Positions 18,084 to 26,513 of a stretch of DNA of 64,000 bases are shown piece by piece. Below the pieces are notes generated by a model. It was not told where the DNA came from. It made no database searches and was given only the letters and a program-made list of their open reading frames with translations. Both the position numbers and the translations under genes were made by a program. Numbering within the stretch: the first letter of the stretch is position 1; every line of letters starts with the position of its first letter. The stretch comes from Amycolatopsis iheyensis (lineage in GTDB: Bacteria > Actinomycetota > Actinomycetes > Mycobacteriales > Pseudonocardiaceae). The stretch lies in assembly GCF_024703995.1 (NCBI RefSeq), contig NZ_JAMXQV010000003.1, forward strand, positions 62,001 to 126,000, in the 5' to 3' direction.

Positions 18084-19556
18084 GTGCGAGACGACGAGAC
18101 CGGGGGCCTGGCCGACGAGGGGCTGACACGCCGCCTCAAGGCGCTGGCCTGCACCGCGCCGCTGCACGACCTCGACGCGCGCAAGGCGAAGCTCGACTGG
18201 GCCGACGCGACGATCTACCAGATGGCCGAGGTCGCGCTGCACACGATCGACCAGGTCACCATCGCGATGGACTTCGACACCGGCGCCGGCCACGACGAGG
18301 TCATCGATCGGCTGCTGCCGTTCATCGCGCAGCAGGCGCCGTCGCGGATGCCCGAAGAACACGTCCGGGTGGCCAAGTGGGTCCTGGACAACCTGATCAA
18401 CGTCGGCACGACCGACCGCGGCTTCCGGCGCGTCTACGGCTCGATCGGGCCCGGCGGCTACCAGCGCCGCCAGTTCGACTTCAAGCTGCTCGTCGAGCTG
18501 GCCGCCCCGGACGGCGAGGTCTACCTGCGCGCCACCGACGAGGCCATCAACGTCCTCGTCGGGGCGCTGGACACCGACGTCGAGTCGGCCCAGATCGCCG
18601 CCGAAGTCAAGCTCGAGAACCTCATCGCGCGGGGTCGTTTGGCCGACGCGAAGCTGGCCGCCGAGCAGGCCCGCTACCGGACCGTCCAGTACGGCGAGAC
18701 GCTGCGCGCGAAGCTCGACGCCACCCGCCGCGACGTCCGCTCGGTCGACTGGGAACGCGAAGTCCCGGAGCTGCTCGACAGCGCGTTGAGCCACATCGAA
18801 GCCCGCTTCCGCGCCGAGAACGCGATCCTCAAGAACATCACCACCGCCCGCGACGAGACCGAGGACCTCGACCGCAAGCGCCGCGCCGCCGAGCTGGTCG
18901 ACATCGTCGGCGACTGCATCCGCCGGCACACGCGCCTGCAGTCCCGGCTGGCCGACGCGGGCGCGGTGTTCCGCGCCGAGCAGGACCGCCAGCAGTTCTC
19001 CGGCCCGCCCCAGCGCGCGACCCTGGATTTGTTCGGGCAGCTCCTCGTACCGACGCTCGGGCTGCCGCTGGCGGACGCCGTCGCGCCCGTCGAGCACTTC
19101 TTCCACGCCGCCGCGGGCATCACCGCGCCGGTCGTCCCGTCGCTGTCGAGCCTGGTCTCGCTGCTCCTGCGACCCGCGCCCGAGCGCGACCAGCTCGTCG
19201 GCGAGATCCCCGAGCCCGAGCTGATGCCCGCCGAGGTCACCGACAAGTTCGGCGACGACGTCTGGCGGCGCGCCGACGAGCTGCTCGACCTGCCCGAGGT
19301 GCCGCGCCGGCTGTCCGGCCTGCTCGAAGAGGCCCGCCGCAGCCGCCAGCCGGGCCTCGCCGCTCTGGTCGCGCTGCGCGCGGTGCACGCCTACAGTCCC
19401 GGGGTCGGCGCGGCGCGGCGTCAAGGCGACCGGCAGGTGCTGCTCGCCGTCGACGACGGCACCCTGCTCGACGACCCGGAGTTCGGCGGCGCCGACCTCC
19501 TCCTGTCCACCGCCGCCGTCGAGCGGGCCGACGAAGAAGAAGAGGAAGTCGCGTAA
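18084..19556 (+). CDS. SMC-system gene 1, kleisin-like candidate (MksF/JetA position)
   Basis: 490 residues, mostly helical, no signal peptide or membrane segment. No domain recognised with confidence. Long amphipathic helices occur at about 160-285 (SAQIAAEVKLENLIARGRLA, then ARFRAENAILKNITTARDET), followed by a compact C-terminal region with EIPEPELMPAEVTDKFGDDV and a tail of Glu (EEEEEVA). First position, length and helical make-up match the kleisin-type subunits (JetA of Wadjet, MksF of Mks condensins, both about 480-500 residues). Its stop overlaps the next gene's ATG (TAATG), and that gene is followed by an SMC-like ATPase. The kleisin role is inferred from this arrangement, not from a motif. 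Confidence 0.62.
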   Translation: MRDDETGGLADEGLTRRLKALACTAPLHDLDARKAKLDWADATIYQMAEVALHTIDQVTIAMDFDTGAGHDEVIDRLLPFIAQQAPSRMPEEHVRVAKWVLDNLINVGTTDRGFRRVYGSIGPGGYQRRQFDFKLLVELAAPDGEVYLRATDEAINVLVGALDTDVESAQIAAEVKLENLIARGRLADAKLAAEQARYRTVQYGETLRAKLDATRRDVRSVDWEREVPELLDSALSHIEARFRAENAILKNITTARDETEDLDRKRRAAELVDIVGDCIRRHTRLQSRLADAGAVFRAEQDRQQFSGPPQRATLDLFGQLLVPTLGLPLADAVAPVEHFFHAAAGITAPVVPSLSSLVSLLLRPAPERDQLVGEIPEPELMPAEVTDKFGDDVWRRADELLDLPEVPRRLSGLLEEARRSRQPGLAALVALRAVHAYSPGVGAARRQGDRQVLLAVDDGTLLDDPEFGGADLLLSTAAVERADEEEEEVA

Positions 19557-20356
19557 TGGCGTTGTCCCACAGCAGCGTGGACGCCGAAGCCGCGGCCCGG
19601 CTGGTCGCGTTCGGCATGCGGCCGAAGCAGCTGCCCGCGCGTGACGTCGTCTACGGCGACCTCGTGCGCCGCTACGGCGAGGACAACGCGTTCAAGGCGC
19701 TCACCCACGCCGTCGCGGCCGGGCTCGGGCTCATGGTGCTGGAGGTCAACCAGCAGGCCGGCGCGGTGCTGGCGGCCACCGACGAGTCCGTCTTCGAGAT
19801 CAAGATGGACTCCTACGCCCGCCAGGCCAAGATCCGCGAGCGCCGCGAGACGGAGAAGGTCCTGCACGGCCTCATCCACCTCGCCACCGCCGCGCTCGGC
19901 TACCCGCGCCCGGACGACCTCGCCAACGACACCTACATCGGCCGCGTCAGCGTCGAGCAGGTCGACGCGATGGTCCGCGAAGCCGCCCGCATGCTCGACG
20001 AACGCGCCGCGGCGGCCGAAGCCAACAACGACCCCCTGGCCGACGCGCCCGAGCTCGAACAGGCCTGGCGCGCCTACACGCGCCGACCCGCGGCGGCCGC
20101 CACCAAGGACGGCCGCCTGGCCGCCGACACCACCCGCGGCATGGTCAGCCGCGCCCTGCGCTTCCTCGCCGACCAGGGCTTCCTGGTCCCGGTGAGCGAC
20201 GAGCAGGGCGGCACCTACCGGACCACGCCGCGCTACCAGATCCAGGTCCGCGAGCTCGCGGCCGACGCCGCCTTCGACGACCTGCTCGCGCTCGACGTCG
20301 TGGCCGTCGCGAACGCCGGGGGCACGCTGCGCGCGACGTCGTCGGACACGCTGTAA
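19556..20356 (+). CDS. SMC-system gene 2, KITE/winged-helix candidate (MksE/JetB position)
   Basis: 266 residues. The C-terminal half has a winged-helix look: TTRGMVSRALRFLADQGFLV then GGTYRTTPRYQIQVRELA, a recognition helix followed by a beta wing. The N-terminal half is helical, including EKVLHGLIHLATAALGYPRP. KITE subunits of condensins (JetB, MksE, MukE; about 200-270 residues) are tandem winged-helix proteins that bind the kleisin. Size, position and the wing support that role; direct homology is not shown. Coupled to gene 1 by a one-base overlap and 11 bases from gene 3, whose GGGGAG ribosome site lies between. Confidence 0.62.
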   Translation: MALSHSSVDAEAAARLVAFGMRPKQLPARDVVYGDLVRRYGEDNAFKALTHAVAAGLGLMVLEVNQQAGAVLAATDESVFEIKMDSYARQAKIRERRETEKVLHGLIHLATAALGYPRPDDLANDTYIGRVSVEQVDAMVREAARMLDERAAAAEANNDPLADAPELEQAWRAYTRRPAAAATKDGRLAADTTRGMVSRALRFLADQGFLVPVSDEQGGTYRTTPRYQIQVRELAADAAFDDLLALDVVAVANAGGTLRATSSDTL

Positions 20357-20367
20357 AAGGGGAGTAG

Positions 20368-23300
20368 ATGTACGAGCTTTCGCGGGTCCGCCTGCATTCG
20401 GTGGGCCCGGCGGGTGCCCGCTACCAGGACGTCGTGCTCGACTTCAGCGGGGTCGGCGCCAAGATCACCGCGCCGAAGCAGGACGCGCTGTTCAGCGCCG
20501 GCATCCACGCCACCGGCCCGGCCGAGCTGCGCCGCCCGTCGCCGGCCAGCGTGCTGTTCCTGGAGAACGGCGGCGGCAAGTCCGTGCTCATCAAGCTGAT
20601 CTTCTCGGTGATGCTGCCCGGCCGCCGCCAGGTCGTCGGCACCACCAGCACGAAGGTGCTCGAGAAGTTCGTCGCGGCCAAGGACGTCTCGCATGTCGTG
20701 CTGGAGTGGCTGCACGTCGAGAGCGGGCACCGGATCATCACCGGCAAGGCGTCGGAATGGCGCGGCCACGTGGTTTCCGCCGACTCGGAGAACCTGGTCG
20801 ACTCCTGGTACTGCTTCCGCCCGACCGCCGCGCTGGGGCTCGACTCCCTGCCGATGACCCAGGACGGCCGGCTGCTCACCATGTCCGGCTTCCACGACAA
20901 GCTCGCCGCCGCGCAGCTGGCCGAGCCGGAGCTGGAGCTGTCCTGGACGCGGCGCCACCACGAGTGGACCGGGCGGCTCGACACGCTCGGCCTCGACACC
21001 GAGCTGTTCCGCTACCAGCGCGCGATGAACGCGGGTGAAGGGGAAGCGGCCGACGCGTTCGCCTTCGGCACCGACGACGCGTTCGTCGAGTTCCTGCTGC
21101 GCGCGGTGATCGCCGAGGACGAGCCGAAGGACCTCGCGGAGGTCGTCTCCACCTATGCGCACAACCTCGCCCAGCGCGGGGATCTGTTGTCGGAACGCGA
21201 TTTCGTCGCGGGCGCGCTGGACCTGCTGGGGCCGCTGGCCGCCGAAGAAGGTGTTGCCGCGGAGTCGCGGAAGATCGCCGAATCGGCGAAAGCCGACATG
21301 GCCGAGCTGGCCGGGCGCGTGGTCGCGCGCAACGAGCTGGAGAACGCGCGGCTGTCCGGGCTCGAGGACCACGTCACCGAGGTCAAGTCGGCGGAGAAGC
21401 TCGCCGAAGGGGACCACCGGCGGCTCGCCGCGGGCGTCACCGAGCTGCGGCGTCTCGTCGCCGTGCTGCGCCTGGACGAGGCGCAGGAGGCCCGCAAGCG
21501 CGTCGACGGCGAGCTGGCCGAAGCGAAGACCGCAGCGGAAGCCTGGCGCGAGACCGCGACCGTGCTGAACTCCCTGAACGCGGCCCGCAAGGCAAAGGAC
21601 CTGCGCGAGCTGGTCGGCAGCCGGGAAGAGAAGGCGCGGCCGGCACTGCAGGCGCGCAACGACGCCGCTTCGGCACTCGCGCGCGGGTTGCACTCGCTCG
21701 CGCAGGACGCCCAGCGTCAGGCCGACAAGGCCGAGGCGCACGCGGGCGCGTTGCGTGCCGAAGCCGAGAAGGCGCAGACCGAACGCGACGAGGCCGCCAA
21801 CCTCGCGGCCGGGCGGCGCGCCGAGGCCCGCGGGCTGACCACGCGGATCACCGAGCTGCGCGAGGAGGTCCAGAACGCCGTGCGCGGCGGGCTGCTGTCC
21901 TCGGGTGCCGACGTCGCCGAAGCTTCGCGGACCGCGCGCACGGCGGCCGAGTCCGCGACCGCCGAGCTGACCCGGCGCGAGCAGGAGCTGGACCGCGTCG
22001 GCACGGACCTCCAAGCGGCGCAACGAGCCGTGAACGAAGCCCACCAGCTCGCGGGCACCACCCAGGACCGCTTCGAGCGCGCCACCGAGGACCTCGACCG
22101 CGCCCACCGCCGCACCGACGCGCTCGCCGCCGAAAGCCGCCTGGTCGAGCTGCTCGGCGCGGACGACGTCGCCCTCGAAAGCGACCTTCCGGTGCTGCTG
22201 GAACGGCTGCGCGAGGCGAGCGCGTCGGTCGAGAAGGAGCAGACGGCGCTGCGGATGGAGGAGTCCGCCGACGAACGCGCGCTGGCCGCGCTGGGCTCGG
22301 GTGGGTTGCTGCCGCCGCCGGAGGACGTCCAGGCCGCGCTGGACGCGCTGGAAGAAGCCGGGATCACGGCGTGGTCCGGCTGGCGTTACCTGTCCAAACT
22401 GGACACTGCACGACGTGCCGAAGTGCTGGAAAGCCTGCCGCAGCTGGTTTCCGGGGTACTTCTGAACGACGCCTCGCACGCCGACCGCGCCCGCGAGGTG
22501 CTCACCAAGCGACGGCTCCTCCCCAGCTCCATCATCGCCGTCGGCACCACCGAGGCGGCACTTTCACGTGAAAGTGCCGCGCCCGGCGTCGAGTTCCTGG
22601 TGCCGCCGAACCCCGCGATGTACGACGAGGAAGCCGCCGACGCCGAGCGGGAAGCCGTGGCCCGGCGGCACACCGAACGGCAGCGGCGCCTCGAAGCGTT
22701 GTCCGCCAAGCTGTCCGCGGACGGCGCGTTGACGTGGAAGCTCACCACCTGGCGCGAGGACTACCCGCCGGGCGCGATCGCGACGCTGGCCGAGCAGGCC
22801 CACGCGGCCCGCACCGCGCGGGAGACCGCGCGCATCGCGCTGACGCAGGCCGAGGCGGAGTTCGCGCGGTTGAGCGAAAAGACGGCGTCGCTGCGCGAGC
22901 GCGTCCCGGAACTGCGGGCCGCCGCGGCCGAGGCCGAAGAGAAGGCGCGAAAGCTCGGGGAGCTCGCCGTGCGGGGCGCCCGGATCGCCGAGTGGACCGA
23001 GGACGTCGAGCGCGCCACGGAAGTCGCCGAGCGCGCCGACCTGCAGGCCGCCGACGCGGCGGGCAAGGCCGCGCGGCTGCGGGAGCAGGCGGGGGAGGAG
23101 CAGCGCACCGCCGACGGCCATCGCCGGACTGCGACGACCGCACGGGCCGAGCTGGCCGAGGTGCCCGGCGCGGCCGACGCGGCCGAGGGCGAGGTGCCGG
23201 CCGAGCCGGTCGACGCGCTGCGCCGGACGTACCTGTCGGCGTCGGAGTCGTACGCGAAGGTCGAGGTCGGCAGCGACCTGCGGGCCGAGCTGGAGCAGGC

Positions 23301-24822
23301 CGAGTCAGCCGAGGCGGCCGCGGGGTCCGCCGTCGAATCCCTCGACGAAGCCGTCCGCGTGGCGGCCGCCGAACTCCTGGAAACGCCCGACGGCTCCGAC
23401 GCCTCGGCTCGCGCGGCCGCCCTGGCCCGCGCTCGGCGGGTCGTCGACGGCCTGGAGGACGAGCGCACCGAAGCCATCGGGCTCGTCTCGACCCGGCGCG
23501 CCGAGCTGGACGCGCTGCCGCTGCAGAACGGCGTCACGGGGGAGAAGCCGCGGGACATCGAGCACGGCCTGGAGCTGATCGACGCCGCCGGGCTGGAGGT
23601 GTCGGTGGCCGCGCGGAAGTGGGAAGAGCTGCAGGAACGCCGGGCCGCGGCCGAGGCGACGCTGGAGTCGGCTCGCAGTTCCGCCTCGGGGTTCGCGCTG
23701 CTCGCCGAATCGATGGCCCACCTGGTCACCGACACGGACGCGGCTGCCTACGACGGCGACGTCGAGACCGCCCGCGCCCAGCACAGCCGTCTCAACGCGA
23801 CGCACGGCCAGGCCCAGGAAGCCGCCGACGCCGGTGACCGGCGGGTGCGCGCGGCCGCCGACCAGCTCGCGCAGTACGCGACGGAGAAGCGGTTCGAGAA
23901 GCTGAGCACGCCGGTGCGCCAGCAGGTCATCTCGGTGAAGCGCGACCAGCTCCCGTCGCACGCTGCCGAGTGGGCCGAAGCGCTGCGGCCGCGGTTGCGG
24001 TCGCTCACCGACGACCTCGCGCAGATCGACCGGCACCGCGGCGGCATCATCACGCGCCTGCAGGGCATGGTCGACGGCGCGCTGCGGACGTTGCGCTCGG
24101 CCCAGCGCGTGTCCCGGCTGCCCGACGGCCTCGGCGACTGGTCCGGGCAGGAGTTCCTCCGCATCCGCTTCACCGAGCTGGAGGACAACGCGCTCACCGA
24201 GAAGCTCGGCGAGGTCGTCGACGAGGCCGCCGTCGGCAAGACCGCGGACGGCCGCGACGTCAAGCGCGACGGGCTTTCCCTGGTGCTGCGCGGAGTCCGG
24301 GCCGCGGCGCCCAAGGGTTTCCGCGTCGACATGCTCAAGCCGGACTCGGTGCTGCGGACCGAACGCCAGCGCGTCTCGGAGATCCGCGACGTGTTCTCCG
24401 GCGGCCAGCAGCTGACCGCGGCGATCATCCTCTACTGCACGCTGGCCGCGCTGCGGGCCAACAACCGCGGCAAGGTCCGCAACCGCCACTCCGGCGTGCT
24501 GTTCCTGGACAACCCGATCGGCCGCGCGTCGGCGGGCTATCTGCTGGAGCTGCAGCGGGCCGTCGCCGAAGCGCTCGGCGTGCAGCTGATCTACACGACG
24601 GGCCTGTTCGACGCGGGTGCGTTGTCGGAGTTCCCGCTGATCGTGCGGCTGCGCAACGACGCCGACCTGCGGGCGGGCCGCAAGTACCTGTCGGTGGACT
24701 CGACGATCCGCAACTCCTTGGCGGATCTGGGCGATCCGGACGGCGTCGCCCGGCTCTCGGCGACCCGGATGTTCAGCCGGCCCGCCGAAGCGGATTCCGC
24801 TGAGGACGAACAGACGGCGTGA
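20368..24822 (+). CDS. SMC/MukB-like coiled-coil ABC ATPase
   Basis: 1484 residues. N-terminal head with Walker A VLFLENGGGKSVLIKL (GGGKS at about 68-72) and a long insert before the coiled coil. Two coiled-coil arms run about 275-645 and 765-1180, rich in Ala, Glu and Arg heptads. Between them (about 650-760) is a non-coiled, hinge-like domain (ITAWSGWRYLSKLD through VEFLVPPNPAMYD). The C-terminal head has the ABC signature DVFSGGQQLTAAIILY (1341-1356) and Walker B GVLFLDNPIG (1376-1385). The residue after the Walker B Asp is Asn1382 instead of the catalytic Glu. The LDNP(I/F)G form is seen in some Rad50/SbcC-like orphan families. It should bind DNA as a ring with the two upstream proteins. 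No JetD/MksG nuclease is adjacent. Confidence 0.8.
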   Translation: MYELSRVRLHSVGPAGARYQDVVLDFSGVGAKITAPKQDALFSAGIHATGPAELRRPSPASVLFLENGGGKSVLIKLIFSVMLPGRRQVVGTTSTKVLEKFVAAKDVSHVVLEWLHVESGHRIITGKASEWRGHVVSADSENLVDSWYCFRPTAALGLDSLPMTQDGRLLTMSGFHDKLAAAQLAEPELELSWTRRHHEWTGRLDTLGLDTELFRYQRAMNAGEGEAADAFAFGTDDAFVEFLLRAVIAEDEPKDLAEVVSTYAHNLAQRGDLLSERDFVAGALDLLGPLAAEEGVAAESRKIAESAKADMAELAGRVVARNELENARLSGLEDHVTEVKSAEKLAEGDHRRLAAGVTELRRLVAVLRLDEAQEARKRVDGELAEAKTAAEAWRETATVLNSLNAARKAKDLRELVGSREEKARPALQARNDAASALARGLHSLAQDAQRQADKAEAHAGALRAEAEKAQTERDEAANLAAGRRAEARGLTTRITELREEVQNAVRGGLLSSGADVAEASRTARTAAESATAELTRREQELDRVGTDLQAAQRAVNEAHQLAGTTQDRFERATEDLDRAHRRTDALAAESRLVELLGADDVALESDLPVLLERLREASASVEKEQTALRMEESADERALAALGSGGLLPPPEDVQAALDALEEAGITAWSGWRYLSKLDTARRAEVLESLPQLVSGVLLNDASHADRAREVLTKRRLLPSSIIAVGTTEAALSRESAAPGVEFLVPPNPAMYDEEAADAEREAVARRHTERQRRLEALSAKLSADGALTWKLTTWREDYPPGAIATLAEQAHAARTARETARIALTQAEAEFARLSEKTASLRERVPELRAAAAEAEEKARKLGELAVRGARIAEWTEDVERATEVAERADLQAADAAGKAARLREQAGEEQRTADGHRRTATTARAELAEVPGAADAAEGEVPAEPVDALRRTYLSASESYAKVEVGSDLRAELEQAESAEAAAGSAVESLDEAVRVAAAELLETPDGSDASARAAALARARRVVDGLEDERTEAIGLVSTRRAELDALPLQNGVTGEKPRDIEHGLELIDAAGLEVSVAARKWEELQERRAAAEATLESARSSASGFALLAESMAHLVTDTDAAAYDGDVETARAQHSRLNATHGQAQEAADAGDRRVRAAADQLAQYATEKRFEKLSTPVRQQVISVKRDQLPSHAAEWAEALRPRLRSLTDDLAQIDRHRGGIITRLQGMVDGALRTLRSAQRVSRLPDGLGDWSGQEFLRIRFTELEDNALTEKLGEVVDEAAVGKTADGRDVKRDGLSLVLRGVRAAAPKGFRVDMLKPDSVLRTERQRVSEIRDVFSGGQQLTAAIILYCTLAALRANNRGKVRNRHSGVLFLDNPIGRASAGYLLELQRAVAEALGVQLIYTTGLFDAGALSEFPLIVRLRNDADLRAGRKYLSVDSTIRNSLADLGDPDGVARLSATRMFSRPAEADSAEDEQTA
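22555..22580. repeat. Perfect 26-bp palindrome inside the SMC-like gene
   Basis: Both 13-base halves match perfectly around TTTCACGTGAAA. It is translated in frame as part of TEAALSRESAAP in the hinge-like region (about residues 730-738). Perfect palindromes of this length are rare in coding DNA. Confidence 0.75.
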
Positions 24823-24860
24823 GGCGGAACAACCCGGCGTCGTCCGGAGTTGCCCGGCGC

Positions 24861-25649
24861 ATGACGACACTGGGGAAGCTGGGCGCGACGCTGGGCAGGA
24901 CCGAGACGGGGGTCGTCGAGACCGCCGTCGAGCTGGAGGAGCTGGGCTACGGCACGCTGTGGCTGCCGGGCGGCCAGGGGAGCAACCTGCCGCTGATCAC
25001 CGAAGTGGTGCGCGGGACCACGAAGATCCCGGTGGCCAGCGGGATCCTGCCGGTCGTGCGGGTGCCGGCCGCCGACGTGGCGCGGGCGTACGCGGACCTG
25101 CCGGCCGGGCGGTTCGTGGCCGGCCTGGGCGGGGCACACGGCCCGCGCCCGCTGGCGACCCTGAACAGCTACCTCGACGAGCTCGACGACACCGTGCCCG
25201 CGTCGGCGCGGATCCTGTCCGCGCTGGGCCCGAAGATGCTGGAGCTGGCCCGCGACCGCGCGGCGGGCGCGTACCCGTACCTGGTCACGACGGACTACGT
25301 CGCGTCCGCACGCGAGATCCTGGGCCCGGACCGGCAGCTGGCGGTGTTGTTCAACGTCGTCGCGGAGACCGACCCGGCGACGGCGCGTGAGGCGATCCGG
25401 GCCGGTTCGCTGCGGTTCCTCTCCGGCGTGCCCGGGTACGCGAACAACCTCCGCCGCATGGGGTTCACGGACGCGGACATCACCGGCCTGTCCGACCGCC
25501 TGGTCGACGGCGTGACGGTGTGGGGCGGCTTCGACACGGTCGTGGCCCGGCTGCGGGAGTACGTCGAGGCGGGCGCGGACCAGGTGGTCGTCCCGGTCGC
25601 CGACCTGCCCCGCGAGTGGTGGCCCCGGCTGGTGGAAGCACTGGCCTAG
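24861..25649 (+). CDS. LLM-class F420-dependent oxidoreductase
   Basis: 262 residues of the luciferase-like (beta/alpha)8 fold: LGATLGRTETGVVETAVELE, GYGTLWLPGGQGSNLPLITE, IPVASGILPVVRVPAADVAR, RFVAGLGGAHGP, and a C-terminal GADQVVVPVADLPREWWPRL. This pattern fits the short MSMEG-type LLM subfamily that uses reduced F420. Substrate unknown. The start is set at the ATG of MTTLGKLGATLG; an upstream GTG at 24819 overlaps the SMC stop (GTGA) and cannot be excluded. If that start is used the gene would be a fourth member of the SMC-like operon. It converges with the SnoaL-like gene; the stops overlap. Confidence 0.85.
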   Translation: MTTLGKLGATLGRTETGVVETAVELEELGYGTLWLPGGQGSNLPLITEVVRGTTKIPVASGILPVVRVPAADVARAYADLPAGRFVAGLGGAHGPRPLATLNSYLDELDDTVPASARILSALGPKMLELARDRAAGAYPYLVTTDYVASAREILGPDRQLAVLFNVVAETDPATAREAIRAGSLRFLSGVPGYANNLRRMGFTDADITGLSDRLVDGVTVWGGFDTVVARLREYVEAGADQVVVPVADLPREWWPRLVEALA

Positions 25650-26128
25650 CCGCGAAGGGCGGCCTGGTAGGCGGCGAGCGCCTCGGCGTCGTCGATGCTG
25701 CCGTGGTGGTGGACCTGCACCCACCGGCCGGCTTCGTAGGCGAAGAACCGCGTGGTGCGGATGCTCAGGGGCACGGTTTCGGTGACGCGGTACTCGCCGG
25801 TCTCGCGGCCGGCGAACACCGCGTGCCCGTCGCCGGAGTACTCGACGATGTCGCCGAGGGTCACCGTGACACGGGCCGGGCCGTGGAAGACGCGCTCGTA
25901 CAGCGCGGTGATCGCGTCGCCGCCGCGGAGGATCCCGCCCAGCGGGTTGTTGAGCTGGGCGAGCGGGTCGCTCGTCCAGACCTGGCGGAACACGGCGAGA
26001 TCACGCTGGTTGAAGGCGTAGTAGAACGATTCGAGAGCGGCCAGGGCGCCGTCCCGGCCAGGTCGGGTGGCCTCGTCGAGCCGGTTGCGCGCGTCGGGGC
26101 CGAAGGTCGTGTCGAGGTGTCGGGGCAC
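25646..26128 (-). CDS. SnoaL/NTF2-like protein
   Basis: 160 residues from a GTG with AGGAG 6 bases upstream. The NTF2-like cone fold is visible in LAALESFYYAFNQRDLAVFR, PLGGILRGGDAITALYERVF, VTVTLGDIVEYSGDGHAVFA and FFAYEAGRWVQVHHHGSIDD. Members include polyketide cyclases and small-molecule isomerases, and many have no known reaction. It is divergent from an ArsR regulator 25 bp away, which is likely to control it. Confidence 0.8.
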   Translation of the reverse strand: MPRHLDTTFGPDARNRLDEATRPGRDGALAALESFYYAFNQRDLAVFRQVWTSDPLAQLNNPLGGILRGGDAITALYERVFHGPARVTVTLGDIVEYSGDGHAVFAGRETGEYRVTETVPLSIRTTRFFAYEAGRWVQVHHHGSIDDAEALAAYQAALRG

Positions 26129-26153
26129 GGCTGCTCCTGGCGTAAGGTGTTCG

Positions 26154-26513
26154 ATGGAGGTCGACCAGGTGAGTGTACGACAAACATCGAACACTGCGCG
26201 GGCCCGTGGCCTCACGCACGTGCTCCCGGCGGAGGTTTCCCTGCAGGACGCCCTCGCCGCGGTCGCCGATCCGGTGCGCCGCAGCATCCTGCGTGAGCTG
26301 GCCGCCGTGCCGGAGTGGACCAAGGCGTGCGGCACCTTCGACCTGCCCGTGACGAAGGCGACCCGCAGTCACCACTTCTCGGTGCTGCGCGCCGCCGGGC
26401 TGATCGAGCAGCGCGACGAAGGCCCGCGACGGCTCAACCGCTTGCGCCGCCCCGAATTCGACGCGGCGTTCCCGGGACTGCTGGACCTGGTGCTCAGTCA
26501 CCCCGGCCGGTGA
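26154..26513 (+). CDS. ArsR-family helix-turn-helix regulator
   Basis: 119 residues with a winged helix: AVADPVRRSILRELAAV, then a recognition helix VTKATRSHHFSVLRAAGLIE and a wing RDEGPRRLNRLRRPEFD. Metal-ligand cysteines of the ArsR type are absent apart from a single Cys in TKACGTF, so it is probably of the non-metal subgroup that represses a divergent neighbour. The neighbour is the SnoaL-like gene; the short gap between the starts contains GTAAGGTGT and a CATCGAACAC stretch that may hold the operator, but no perfect palindrome. It converges on and overlaps the LysE-type gene by 20 bases. Confidence 0.82.
   Translation: MEVDQVSVRQTSNTARARGLTHVLPAEVSLQDALAAVADPVRRSILRELAAVPEWTKACGTFDLPVTKATRSHHFSVLRAAGLIEQRDEGPRRLNRLRRPEFDAAFPGLLDLVLSHPGR

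Noticed and set aside
20233..22479. 748-residue minus-strand frame within the SMC-like gene
   Set aside because: Antisense shadow of the coiled-coil gene.
18084..24822. Full Wadjet (JetABCD) defence system
   Set aside because: No JetD-type topoisomerase-primase-like nuclease gene lies next to the operon and the ATPase differs from JetC at Walker B; only a Wadjet-like or Mks-like label is justified.
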